Assembly: GCA_910577445.1 (NCBI GenBank)
Contig: CAJTMZ010000086.1
Coordinates: 1 to 17,583 of the forward strand
Length of the DNA: 17,583 nucleotides
Direction: 5' to 3'
From: an uncultured Lachnospiraceae bacterium
GTDB lineage: Bacteria; Bacillota; Clostridia; Lachnospirales; Lachnospiraceae
The notes beneath the pieces were generated by a model. That model saw only the letters and a list, made by a program, of their open reading frames with translations. It had not been told where the DNA came from and searched no databases. Positions 1-7,124 of the stretch are shown here, one piece after another (position 1 is the stretch's first letter; the number at the start of each line of letters is the position of its first letter). The position numbers and the translations under genes were made by a program.

Positions 1-167
1 TTTTTACCGGCTGGATGGGCGGCCACCGTTTTTATGCAAAGCAGTATCCGACAGCGGCGCTTTATCTGGTGTTTTTCTGGACGGGATTTCCTTTCGCCAT
101 GACGCTGGTCGATTTGATGATTGCCATTCCGAAGGAAGCGGACAAAAACGGGAATATCCTGATGTGA
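1..167 (+). CDS. TM2-domain membrane protein (C-terminal fragment)
   Basis: This is the 3' end of a gene that starts before the window. The open frame (codons starting at position 3) ends with TGA at 165-167. The 54 visible residues contain GWMGGHRFY followed by a hydrophobic stretch and LVDLMIAIP. This is the layout of the TM2 domain: a G-x-x-G-x-HRFY turn between two membrane helices, with a D near the end of the second helix. TM2 proteins are small inner-membrane proteins of poorly known role. The N-terminus cannot be seen, so any fused domain is unknown. No terminator is obvious in the bases that follow. Confidence 0.75.
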   Translation, partial: FTGWMGGHRFYAKQYPTAALYLVFFWTGFPFAMTLVDLMIAIPKEADKNGNILM

Positions 168-243
168 GCCTTTTAGTCAGTTCGGGCGCGGGCCGGAAAG
201 TACGGATATCCTGACACAGGAAAAATTTGTGAGAGCAAGAGTG

Positions 244-272
244 TTTACAAATATCGCCAAAAAATATATACT
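244..272 (+). promoter_or_regulatory. Sigma-A type promoter for the Cys-repeat protein
   Basis: A TTTACA box (244-249) and a TATACT box (267-272) are separated by exactly 17 bp. Transcription would start near 279, giving a leader of about 38 nt before the ATG at 317. The ribosome binding site GGAGAAAAG lies at 306-314. The match to the housekeeping consensus is good (5/6 at both boxes). Confidence 0.7.
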
Positions 273-316
273 AAGAGCAGTAAAGCATTTTCATCAGACA
301 GATATGGAGAAAAGAA

Positions 317-1543
317 ATGAATGCAATAGTAAAAGTATTAACCGGTATCCTTGCCGTTTTGGCGGTAGTTGCCTGTCTTGCTACGGTGGGTATTATCGGG
401 TATTCAATGATTATGCCGGAAGATGATGAAGAAACTGTGCAGAACGTGGAGGAGCCGCCCGCAGAGGAGGCAAAAAACGACGGGACGCAGACAAACGACG
501 CCGCGCAGCAGCCTGTACCCACAATGGTTCCGCAGGGAGATGAGGGAAATACGGCTCAGCCTACGCCGTTGGCGGGAGCTGCACCAACGAACCAGGGAAC
601 GGGCCAGACAAACCATGTCCATGATTATAAGGAAAGCATTGAGACAAAGGCGACATGCTACCGGGCGGGACGTCTGAAATATACCTGCGAGGAGTGCGAC
701 GACACTTACTACGTGGATGTGATGTCAACCGGACATGTGGCGGGCGAATGGGAATTATCCAGAAAAGCGGCAGCGGGTTCCGATGGTCTTCGGGTAAAGA
801 AATGCATATACTGTGATGAGATTGTGGCTCAGGAGAATGTGCCTTTTGTAGACGAAAGCGCCGGCGCCTCACCGGGCAAAGACGGGGAAGAGGAAGGCGG
901 TAATAATGCGTCGTCTGGCCCTCACAAGCACCAGTACGCGGCGAATACGGAGAGGGAAGCGAGCTGTACGCTTGCCGGCCTTCGGAAATATACCTGCGAA
1001 TGCGGTAATTTTTATACGGAAATGATACCGGCCCTTGGCCATGTGGCTACGGACTGGGAGGTGGCTGCGGAGCCTACCACCACGAAAATGGGTACCGAGC
1101 AGAGAACCTGCAGCGTATGCGGCGTTCTTTTGGATTCAAGACCGCTTAACAAGCTGACTTCAAAACCGGCGGCGTCGGCCGACGCGTCGGGGAATAACGG
1201 AACCAGCTCGTCGGCAGCGCCGTCCTCATCAGGCGGAAACAACCAGTCCCAGGCTTCCGGAGCCCCGGACGGCAACGCTTCGCCTTCGGCGTCGTCTCAT
1301 TCCCATGAGTACCAGTCCTACATATTGAAGCACGCGACCTGTACGCAGGAAGGAATCCGCTCCTTTATCTGCGGCTGCGGCAGCAGCTACGCGGAGTCCA
1401 TAGAGCGCGATTTGAACAGTCACACCTATCGGGCCACAGTCATACCGGCCACCAATGCGACACAGGGCTACACGGTTTACGCCTGTGTGAGATGCAATTA
1501 CAGTTATGTTGACAACTACACACCGGCTTTAGGGAATCAATAA
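317..1543 (+). CDS. Membrane-anchored protein with three Cys/His repeats
   Basis: This is a 408-residue protein of unknown function. Residues 5-33 form one hydrophobic membrane segment after a short basic N-terminus, so it is a signal anchor with the rest outside. Residues 34-99 are an acidic, Pro/Thr/Gln-rich linker. Three related repeats follow at about 100-170, 203-272 and 328-397. Each has an H-x-H-x-Y opening, a single Cys (114, 217, 342), a paired Cys cluster (124/127, 227/229, 352/354) and a closing C-x-x-C (163/166, 265/268, 390/393). Repeats 1 and 2 also carry a G-H-V-A motif, with a Trp a few residues on. The linkers between repeats are rich in Ser, Ala, Gly and Asn. Similar Cys-rich repeats occur in clostridial surface proteins. 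The cysteine spacing suggests zinc knuckles, but metal binding is inferred. The gene has its own promoter and appears monocistronic. Confidence 0.75.
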   Translation: MNAIVKVLTGILAVLAVVACLATVGIIGYSMIMPEDDEETVQNVEEPPAEEAKNDGTQTNDAAQQPVPTMVPQGDEGNTAQPTPLAGAAPTNQGTGQTNHVHDYKESIETKATCYRAGRLKYTCEECDDTYYVDVMSTGHVAGEWELSRKAAAGSDGLRVKKCIYCDEIVAQENVPFVDESAGASPGKDGEEEGGNNASSGPHKHQYAANTEREASCTLAGLRKYTCECGNFYTEMIPALGHVATDWEVAAEPTTTKMGTEQRTCSVCGVLLDSRPLNKLTSKPAASADASGNNGTSSSAAPSSSGGNNQSQASGAPDGNASPSASSHSHEYQSYILKHATCTQEGIRSFICGCGSSYAESIERDLNSHTYRATVIPATNATQGYTVYACVRCNYSYVDNYTPALGNQ

Positions 1544-1547
1544 GCAT

Positions 1548-1593
1548 AATCCCTCCGCTCTTTGCATATAAAATCATAAGAGCAGGAGGGATT
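1548..1593 (+). promoter_or_regulatory. Long hairpin that buries the ATPase ribosome binding site
   Basis: The left arm (1548-1562) pairs with the right arm (1578-1593) over 15 base pairs with one bulged A at 1584; the loop is 15 nt. The right arm contains the AGGAGG Shine-Dalgarno of the next gene (1584-1589; ATG at 1598). Only a weak T run follows (ATTTATT). It may terminate transcription of the upstream gene, or it may block ribosome access to the ATPase start on read-through transcripts. The stem is seen directly; its role is inferred. Confidence 0.6.
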
Positions 1594-1597
1594 TATT

Positions 1598-4348
1598 ATG
1601 TATGCAGAGCGAAACGCAGAAGAGGTGATAAGACAGTTTGAAAGCAGCAGGGAGAGAGGACTTTCTGCGGCTGTGGCAGAGGAAAGACTTGGCGGGTACG
1701 GTCTAAATAAGCTGGAAGAACAGAAGAAAAAAGGGGTTTTTGCGCTGTTTATGGAGCAGTTAAACGACCCCCTTATTTATATCCTGATGGCGGCCATCGC
1801 CATCTCTCTTTTCCTTGGGGAGGCGGGAGACGCGGCAATCATAGCGGCGGTGATTCTGCTCAATTCCATTGTGGGCGTGATTCAGGAGGACAAGGCCCGG
1901 AAAGCGATTGAGGCGCTGCAGCAGCTATCGAGCCCCAAAGCGCTGGTTTTGCGGGAGGGCAGAGCGTGCGAGATTGAAAGCGCGAAGCTTGTGCCGGGAG
2001 ATATCGTATTTCTGGAGGCAGGGCGTCAGGTGCCGGCAGACTTGCGGCTGATTGAGAGCGTGAATCTGAAAATAGAGGAATCGGCTCTTACAGGGGAATC
2101 GGTGCCTGTGGACAAGACTTCGGAAAAACTTCCTCCCGGGGAAAAAAGCATCGGCGATAAAGTCAACATGGCCTATATGTCAACCACGGTTTCCTACGGG
2201 CGCGGCGTGGGTATTGTGACAGGGACGGGAATGGCTACGGAAATCGGGAAAATCGCGGGCTTGATTGACGCGGGAGGCGGCGAGATGACTCCGCTTCAAA
2301 GGCGGCTCGCGGACCTTGGGAAGCTGCTCAGTGTTCTTGCGATAGGCGTATGCGTCTTTTTGTTTGTGGTGGCGGTGCTGCAGAAGCGGGATGTGGGGGA
2401 CATGCTTCTGACGGCCATATCCCTTGCGGTGGCGGCCGTGCCGGAGGGCCTTGCGGCAATCGTTACCATTGTACTTGCCTTAAGCGTTTCCCGAATGGTA
2501 AAGGTGGGAACCATTGTCCGGCGGCTCCCTTCCGTGGAAACCTTAGGGGCGGTAAATACGGTGTGTTCGGATAAGACAGGCACCCTCACGCAGAACCGGA
2601 TGACGGTAAAAGAATGCTATGTGGACGGACAGCTTGTGGAGGAAAAGGCTCTGGATTCGGAAAAGAACGCTCTTTTTCTGGAAGCCTGCACGCTGTGCAA
2701 TGACGCGGCGATAGACGGAAACCGGCTGGGCGACCCCACGGAGCTGGCGCTGCTTGATTTGGCAAGAGAACACGGATTTGAGAAGAAAAAGTTAGAGGCA
2801 AAACTGCCCCGTATCGACGAGAGGGCTTTTGACTCGGACCGAAAAAGAATGACCACCGTACACAGGCGCGCCGGGGGAGCCGATACGGAAAAAATTGCCT
2901 ATATCAAAGGGGCAGCCGACGAGATGATTGCCATGTGTACGTCCGTTTCCATGCACGGCAGGGAAGTGGCCTTTTCCGCTAAGGCAAAGCGGGAAGCCAG
3001 AGAGGCCGTGGAGGAAATGGCAAACAGGGCTTACCGGGTGCTTGCGGTGGCGGCAAAGCATAAGGGAGATTTGAAGGACGAAAAAAACATGGTGTTCCTG
3101 GGGCTGGTGGGTATGATAGACCCGCCACGGAAAGAGGCTAAAGGAGCGGTGGAGAGCTTTCAGGGAGCCCATGTGGATACGGTGATGATAACCGGGGACC
3201 ATGTGGACACCGCTTTTGCAATCGCAAGGGATTTGGGAATTGCAAAGAGCAGGGAAGAATGCATGACCGGTGCGGAGATAGAGGCCATGGACGGGGAGAC
3301 TTTCCGGAAAAAGGCGGAGGGCATCCGCGTGTTCGCCAGAGTTTCTCCCGAGCATAAGGTGCGGATTGTGGAGGCCCTCAAAGCCGGCGGTAAGATTGTG
3401 GCGATGACCGGGGACGGCGTAAACGACGCCCCTTCCCTGAAGGCGGCGGATGTGGGAATTGCCATGGGAAAGGAAGGGACGGACGTGGCGAGAGGAGCGG
3501 CGGATTTGGTGCTCACGGACGACAATTTCGCCACCATTGAGAAAGCCATGAAGGAAGGACGGGGGATTTATGAAAATATCCGCAAAACCATTTTGTTTTT
3601 GCTCTCCTCCAACTTCGGGGAAATTATCACCATGCTTGCGGCGGTGCTTGTGGGCTTTCCCTCGCCCCTGAAAGCAAGCCATATTCTGTGGATTAACCTG
3701 ATTACGGACTCCCTTCCGGCGCTGGCCCTTGGGATGGACAAAAACGACGGGGAAGCGCTTATGAAGGAAAAACCCAGAAAAAGCTCCGACAGCCTGTTTG
3801 CCCACGGCGGGCTTAGCTGTACGGTGTGCTACGGCGTGGTAATCGGCCTCATCAGCCTTCTGGCCTTTCTCACGGTTCCCTACGGCGAGCTGCTTCGGCA
3901 GCATCTTCCGGTTACCTTACAGAATCTGGAAAAAATTCTGCGCCTGGCCCCGGTTTTGAACAGGGCGCAGACCCACGCGTTCACCGTACTGGGGATGAGC
4001 CAGCTTGTGCACGCGGTGGGAATGCGGGACACCAATAAATCGGTGTTTGGTATGAACCATCTGGAAAACCGGTACATGATTGTGGCGTGGGGCGCCGGGC
4101 TTGCTTTACAGGCGCTTGTTACGGAAATCCCTTATTTTATCGGGCTTTTTGGCACCAGCCGTTTAAGCCTTTCGGAGTGGGGCGTTCTGGGAGCTTTATC
4201 CTGCGTTCCGCTGGTAATCCATGAGCTTTTGGTTCTTTCCGAGACCCTTCTTAAAAAGGCCGGCGCGGAGGAATCAGAAGATGCGGACAAAGGCCAGGGC
4301 CATCAGGATGAGGGCCGAAAGCCAGGCGAAGCTGCGGGAGCTCTTTGA
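1598..4348 (+). CDS. Ca2+-transporting P-type ATPase (type IIA, SERCA-like)
   Basis: This 916-residue membrane pump couples ATP hydrolysis to cation export, probably Ca2+. All P-type landmarks are present: the actuator TGES (165-168), PEGL in M4 (282-285), the phosphorylation site SDKTGTLT with Asp325, KGA (437-439), TGDH (532-535) and the hinge TGDGVND (604-610). Ion-site residues match SERCA: Glu283 in M4, Asn672 and Glu675 in M5, and Asn700, Thr703 and Asp704 in M6. The position matching SERCA Glu908 in M8 appears to be Gln802, so the number of bound Ca2+ ions is uncertain. The start is fixed by AGGAGG at 1584-1589. The last 24 residues (from about 893) are hydrophilic, lie beyond the final helix, and are read antisense through the 3' end of the convergent gene. 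Length is normal for the family. Mn2+ transport cannot be excluded. Confidence 0.93.
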   Translation: MYAERNAEEVIRQFESSRERGLSAAVAEERLGGYGLNKLEEQKKKGVFALFMEQLNDPLIYILMAAIAISLFLGEAGDAAIIAAVILLNSIVGVIQEDKARKAIEALQQLSSPKALVLREGRACEIESAKLVPGDIVFLEAGRQVPADLRLIESVNLKIEESALTGESVPVDKTSEKLPPGEKSIGDKVNMAYMSTTVSYGRGVGIVTGTGMATEIGKIAGLIDAGGGEMTPLQRRLADLGKLLSVLAIGVCVFLFVVAVLQKRDVGDMLLTAISLAVAAVPEGLAAIVTIVLALSVSRMVKVGTIVRRLPSVETLGAVNTVCSDKTGTLTQNRMTVKECYVDGQLVEEKALDSEKNALFLEACTLCNDAAIDGNRLGDPTELALLDLAREHGFEKKKLEAKLPRIDERAFDSDRKRMTTVHRRAGGADTEKIAYIKGAADEMIAMCTSVSMHGREVAFSAKAKREAREAVEEMANRAYRVLAVAAKHKGDLKDEKNMVFLGLVGMIDPPRKEAKGAVESFQGAHVDTVMITGDHVDTAFAIARDLGIAKSREECMTGAEIEAMDGETFRKKAEGIRVFARVSPEHKVRIVEALKAGGKIVAMTGDGVNDAPSLKAADVGIAMGKEGTDVARGAADLVLTDDNFATIEKAMKEGRGIYENIRKTILFLLSSNFGEIITMLAAVLVGFPSPLKASHILWINLITDSLPALALGMDKNDGEALMKEKPRKSSDSLFAHGGLSCTVCYGVVIGLISLLAFLTVPYGELLRQHLPVTLQNLEKILRLAPVLNRAQTHAFTVLGMSQLVHAVGMRDTNKSVFGMNHLENRYMIVAWGAGLALQALVTEIPYFIGLFGTSRLSLSEWGVLGALSCVPLVIHELLVLSETLLKKAGAEESEDADKGQGHQDEGRKPGEAAGAL

Positions 4349-4861
4349 CGCAAGGAGCCGTCCCGTAAAAAGTCCCAGCCTTAACGCAAGAAAGTGAATA
4401 AGGGTGGTTAAAATAAAAATTACCGCAGGAGGTAAGGATACCGTTCCGGTACAAAGTCCCGCCGAGATATTGTCAACGGAAAGGGCGAAAGCAAGAAGAG
4501 CTGCCTCTTTGCCGGAAAGTACGGTTTTGTCGTCTTTGTTAATTTTTCGGGAAAGATTTCGGGTGGTAAAGCCGGATTTCTGGTGGCGCCGGGAAGCGGC
4601 CGCGTCATAAAATTTATAAAGCGCGAGAAGGAAAAGCACCAGGAAGGAAATTATTTTTGTAAGGCCGTCGGGAATCAGCGCAAGGAGCAGGTTTCCGGCG
4701 AACAAGGAAGCGGTCAGCATGCCGCCGGAGAGCAGCGCGATGATGGACAGGGAGGAAAAAGGCACCCACACATCTTCCACACCGTAGGATAATCCGGCGG
4801 CAAATGCGTCCATGGAAAGAACTATCACCAGTAATAAGAAAAAGTAAACAGATAAATTCAT
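4274..4861 (-). CDS. ytaF: YtaF/MntP-family membrane protein
   Basis: This 195-residue protein has about six membrane helices arranged as two related halves. Each half carries a conserved Asp motif: SMDAFAAGLSYG in helix 1 (Asp18) and ALSVDNISAGL in helix 4 (Asp130). A hydrophilic loop (about 88-117) joins the halves. This is the DUF204/MntP fold. The YG motif after the first Asp helix and the length fit the sporulation protein YtaF better than the Mn2+ exporter MntP. YtaF function is not firmly known. Its last 25 codons overlap the 3' end of the Ca2+ ATPase on the other strand. No strong ribosome binding site precedes the ATG at 4861, so the exact start is less certain. The symbol is assigned by family resemblance. 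Confidence 0.75.
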   Translation of the reverse strand: MNLSVYFFLLLVIVLSMDAFAAGLSYGVEDVWVPFSSLSIIALLSGGMLTASLFAGNLLLALIPDGLTKIISFLVLFLLALYKFYDAAASRRHQKSGFTTRNLSRKINKDDKTVLSGKEAALLAFALSVDNISAGLCTGTVSLPPAVIFILTTLIHFLALRLGLFTGRLLASKSSRSFAWLSALILMALAFVRIF

Positions 4862-4893
4862 ATTAATTTGTGCATTACTGCTGCCTTTAGCGT

Positions 4894-4923
4894 TTGCTAT
4901 ATCATATTCCGGTATGTTATAAT
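4894..4923 (+). promoter_or_regulatory. Extended -10 promoter
   Basis: TGTTATAAT (4915-4923) is a perfect extended -10 element. A TTGCTA box at 4894-4899 stands 18 bp upstream. Transcription would begin near 4930, which makes an in-frame ATG at 4935 too close to the start site and favours translation from 4983, where a good ribosome binding site exists. Confidence 0.6.
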
Positions 4924-4982
4924 TTGCTTATAATATGATGAAAATTTTGTCGGTACGGGCAGAAGGAAGGTACAAAAGTCAT

Positions 4983-5258
4983 ATGATGAGTCAAAAGGTA
5001 TGCGTGCTCACGGGAAAGACAGGCGCTAAGGAATATTCCATGTTGGAAAAGTATGCCAGCGAGGGATGCAGAATTGCTTTCATGGATACAAACAAAGAGC
5101 TTGGCCGGTTAATTAAGGAGGAACTGGAGCGGCTTTACAATGTTGCGGTGTTCTTTTTTCATGGTGATGTGGAAAGTGAAGAGGACAGGGATATTTTTTT
5201 CACAGCGGTACAGGAGATGTACGGCAGAATGGATTATATCCTCTGGTCAGGAGAATAA
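4983..5258 (+). CDS. Truncated SDR-like Rossmann protein (possible pseudogene)
   Basis: The ORF encodes 91 residues resembling the N-terminal third of a short-chain dehydrogenase/reductase. It has a beta strand plus nucleotide loop (VCVLTGKTGAKEY), a second strand ending in an acidic residue (RIAFMDTN), a DV motif after the third strand (HGDVESEEDRD), and GRMDYIL just before the usual NAG motif. The protein then stops, so the catalytic Ser-Tyr-Lys part is absent. The TGxxxGxG loop is also damaged: the last glycines are replaced. I start it at 4983 because AGAAGGAAGG (4961-4970) lies 12 nt upstream; ATG at 4986 is an alternative. It is either a decayed SDR gene or a small derived protein. It could be co-transcribed with the nuclease gene 70 bp downstream. 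Confidence 0.55.
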   Translation: MMSQKVCVLTGKTGAKEYSMLEKYASEGCRIAFMDTNKELGRLIKEELERLYNVAVFFFHGDVESEEDRDIFFTAVQEMYGRMDYILWSGE

Positions 5259-5261
5259 ATA

Positions 5262-5314
5262 CGGAACTGGAAAACAACGGATGCGGAACCGGAAAACAGC
5301 AGATGCGTAACTGG
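5262..5314 (+). repeat. Imperfect 22-bp tandem repeat, 2.4 copies
   Basis: Two 22-bp units (5262-5283 and 5284-5305) differ at three positions and are followed by a 9-bp partial third copy (5306-5314). The repeat fills the gap between the truncated SDR ORF and the ribosome binding site GGAGGG (5318-5323) of the nuclease gene. It may reflect slippage in non-coding or decayed coding DNA. Confidence 0.7.
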
Positions 5315-5328
5315 ATTGGAGGGATGAA

Positions 5329-6924
5329 ATGAAACTTATTTTTGTAGGAGCGGCCCACGAAGTGACAGGAAGCTGCCATTATCTGAATGCCTGCGGCAAG
5401 CATATACTTGTCGATTACGGTATGGAACAGGGCGTTAACGTGTTTGAAAACTGTGAACTGCCGGTAGCGGAAGCAAGTATCGACTATGTGCTGCTTACCC
5501 ATGCCCATGTTGACCATTCGGGCATGATTCCTCAGTTGACGGCCAGAGGATTCAGGGGACAGATTTATACTACGGAGGCTACCGCCGATTTGTGCAGTAT
5601 TATGTTAAGAGACTGCGCCCATATCCAGATGCAGGAAACGGAATGGAAAAACCGCAAGGCAAAAAGGCGGGAAGGTATGGAGGTCAGCGAGCCCGTATAC
5701 ACCATGGAGGACGCGGACGCGGCCATCAAACAGCTAGTCCCCTGCAGCTACGGAAAAGAAATCAATCTCTGCGAGGGAATCAGGATACGGTTTACCGATG
5801 TAGGGCACCTTCTCGGCTCCGCGAGTATCGAAGTGTGGGCGACAGAGGAGGGCACTACAAGAAAGCTGGTTTTCTCCGGCGATATCGGAAACAAAAACCA
5901 TCCGCTCATTAAGGAACCCACCATGACGGAAGAGGCGGATTACGTGGTGATGGAATCCACCTACGGGGACAGGCTCCATCCCGAAAGCACGCTGGATTAT
6001 GTGACAGAGCTGGCCGCAATTATCAAAAAGACCATGGACAAGGGCGGAAACGTGGTAATTCCCTCTTTTGCAGTGGGAAGAACCCAGGAGATTTTATATT
6101 TCCTGCGGAAGATTAAGGAAGCAAGGCTTGTAAAGGGGCATGAAAATTTCCCGGTTTATGTGGACAGCCCTCTGGCGGTGGAAGCTACCAATATCTTTTA
6201 TAAAAATGAGGAAACCTGTTTTGACGAGGAGGCTATGAAGCTGGTGAGAGAGGGCATCAATCCGATTTCATTTCCGGGGCTTCATCTTACCATTACCAGC
6301 GAGGAATCAAAAGAAATCAATTTTGATAACGTGCCTAAGGTTATCATTTCGGCCTCGGGCATGTGTGAGGCCGGAAGAATCCGCCATCATTTAAAGCACA
6401 ATCTCTGGCGGCCGGAGTGCACCATTCTTTTCGTGGGCTATCAGGCGGCAGGCACTTTGGGACGGGCGCTGGTGGAAGGCTTAAAGGAAGTGAAGCTTTT
6501 CGGGGAAACCATTTATGTGAGGGCTTCCATTCAGGGACTGGCAGGCATGTCGGGACACGCCGATAAAAACGGGCTGATTGAGTGGGTGAAGGGCTTTAAG
6601 GAAAAACCCAGAAAGGTATTTCTCGTCCACGGGGACGACGCTTCCTGCAAGGCGCTTGCCGAGTGCCTTAAGGTGGAGCATGGACTTAGCGCCTATGCCC
6701 CGTACAGCGGAACGGAGTTTAACCTGATTACAGGAAAACTGGAATACGAGGCAGAGCCGATTCCTGTGAAGAAGAAAGCAAGAGTATCCGATGTATTTGC
6801 GCGCCTTTTGGCTGCCGGACAAAGGCTGCTTGCCGTTATTCACAAGAATGAAGGCGGAGCCAATAAGGATTTGGCGAAGTTTGCCGACCAGGTAAATTCA
6901 CTTTGCGATAAGTGGGAAACATGA
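5329..6924 (+). CDS. Beta-CASP metallo-beta-lactamase RNA nuclease
   Basis: This 531-residue protein is a predicted cytoplasmic, zinc-dependent nuclease of the metallo-beta-lactamase/beta-CASP family (CPSF73-like, RNA hydrolase group). Visible metal ligands are the HAHVDH motif (58-63), His160 in DVGHLLGS, Asp185 in FSGDIG, and His434 in LVHGD. The beta-CASP domain lies between about 205 and 400 and includes MESTYGDR (208-215), PSFAVGRTQE (245-254), ISASGMCEAGR (340-350) and the SGHAD motif with His410. The C-terminal 60 residues form an extra basic tail with no motif I recognise. Length is typical for this family (about 530). The start is supported by GGAGGG at 5318-5323. Substrate is unknown: RNA processing is inferred from the family. 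It is followed by a short hairpin and a 200-bp gap. Confidence 0.9.
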   Translation: MKLIFVGAAHEVTGSCHYLNACGKHILVDYGMEQGVNVFENCELPVAEASIDYVLLTHAHVDHSGMIPQLTARGFRGQIYTTEATADLCSIMLRDCAHIQMQETEWKNRKAKRREGMEVSEPVYTMEDADAAIKQLVPCSYGKEINLCEGIRIRFTDVGHLLGSASIEVWATEEGTTRKLVFSGDIGNKNHPLIKEPTMTEEADYVVMESTYGDRLHPESTLDYVTELAAIIKKTMDKGGNVVIPSFAVGRTQEILYFLRKIKEARLVKGHENFPVYVDSPLAVEATNIFYKNEETCFDEEAMKLVREGINPISFPGLHLTITSEESKEINFDNVPKVIISASGMCEAGRIRHHLKHNLWRPECTILFVGYQAAGTLGRALVEGLKEVKLFGETIYVRASIQGLAGMSGHADKNGLIEWVKGFKEKPRKVFLVHGDDASCKALAECLKVEHGLSAYAPYSGTEFNLITGKLEYEAEPIPVKKKARVSDVFARLLAAGQRLLAVIHKNEGGANKDLAKFADQVNSLCDKWET

Positions 6925-6930
6925 AAAGAG

Positions 6931-6963
6931 TCACGCAGTCTGCAAAGCACACAGACTAAGTGA
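6931..6963 (+). terminator. Weak hairpin after the nuclease gene
   Basis: TCAC-GC-AGTCTG (6931-6942) faces CAGACT-AA-GTGA (6952-6963) across a 9-nt loop, giving 6 + 4 pairs around a 2x2 mismatch. It starts 6 bp after the stop codon. No T run follows, so intrinsic termination is doubtful. Confidence 0.35.
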
Positions 6964-6979
6964 TTCCGGCTTCATATAA

Positions 6980-7055
6980 GAAGGGACTGTCGCATTAAGA
7001 CCGGAGTATACGGGATAGGGTATAATCCTCGTTTTCTTAATGCGGCAGCCCTTTC
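6980..7055. repeat. 76-bp imperfect inverted repeat, MITE-like or hairpin RNA
   Basis: Two 21-bp arms (6980-7000 and 7035-7055) are inverted copies with 18/21 identities, including an uninterrupted CGCATTAAGA/TCTTAATGCG core. They enclose a 34-bp centre that holds a weaker nested palindrome and a TATAAT at 7021-7026. No coding frame or T run accompanies it. It resembles a short non-autonomous element with terminal inverted repeats, or a folded transcript upstream of thyA. No clear target duplication was found. Confidence 0.55.
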
Positions 7056-7124
7056 CGCGTATTTGCGGAAGATGTGAAGCGAATAGATAGAAGATAGAAA
7101 GAAAAGAGAACAGGAGATGACGAT

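Noticed and set aside
229..426. Small ORF of 65 codons ahead of the Cys-repeat gene
   Set aside because: It starts within the promoter region and runs out of frame through the start of the real gene; no ribosome binding site and no recognisable protein.
2792..3904. 370-codon open frame on the minus strand inside the Ca2+ ATPase gene
   Set aside because: It is antisense to a fully conserved P-type ATPase reading frame and its product is rich in His, Arg and Gly with no motif; it is a shadow of codon bias.
4935..4985. Earlier ATG at 4935 for the SDR-like ORF
   Set aside because: It lies only a few bases from the predicted transcription start and has no ribosome binding site; 4983 has both.
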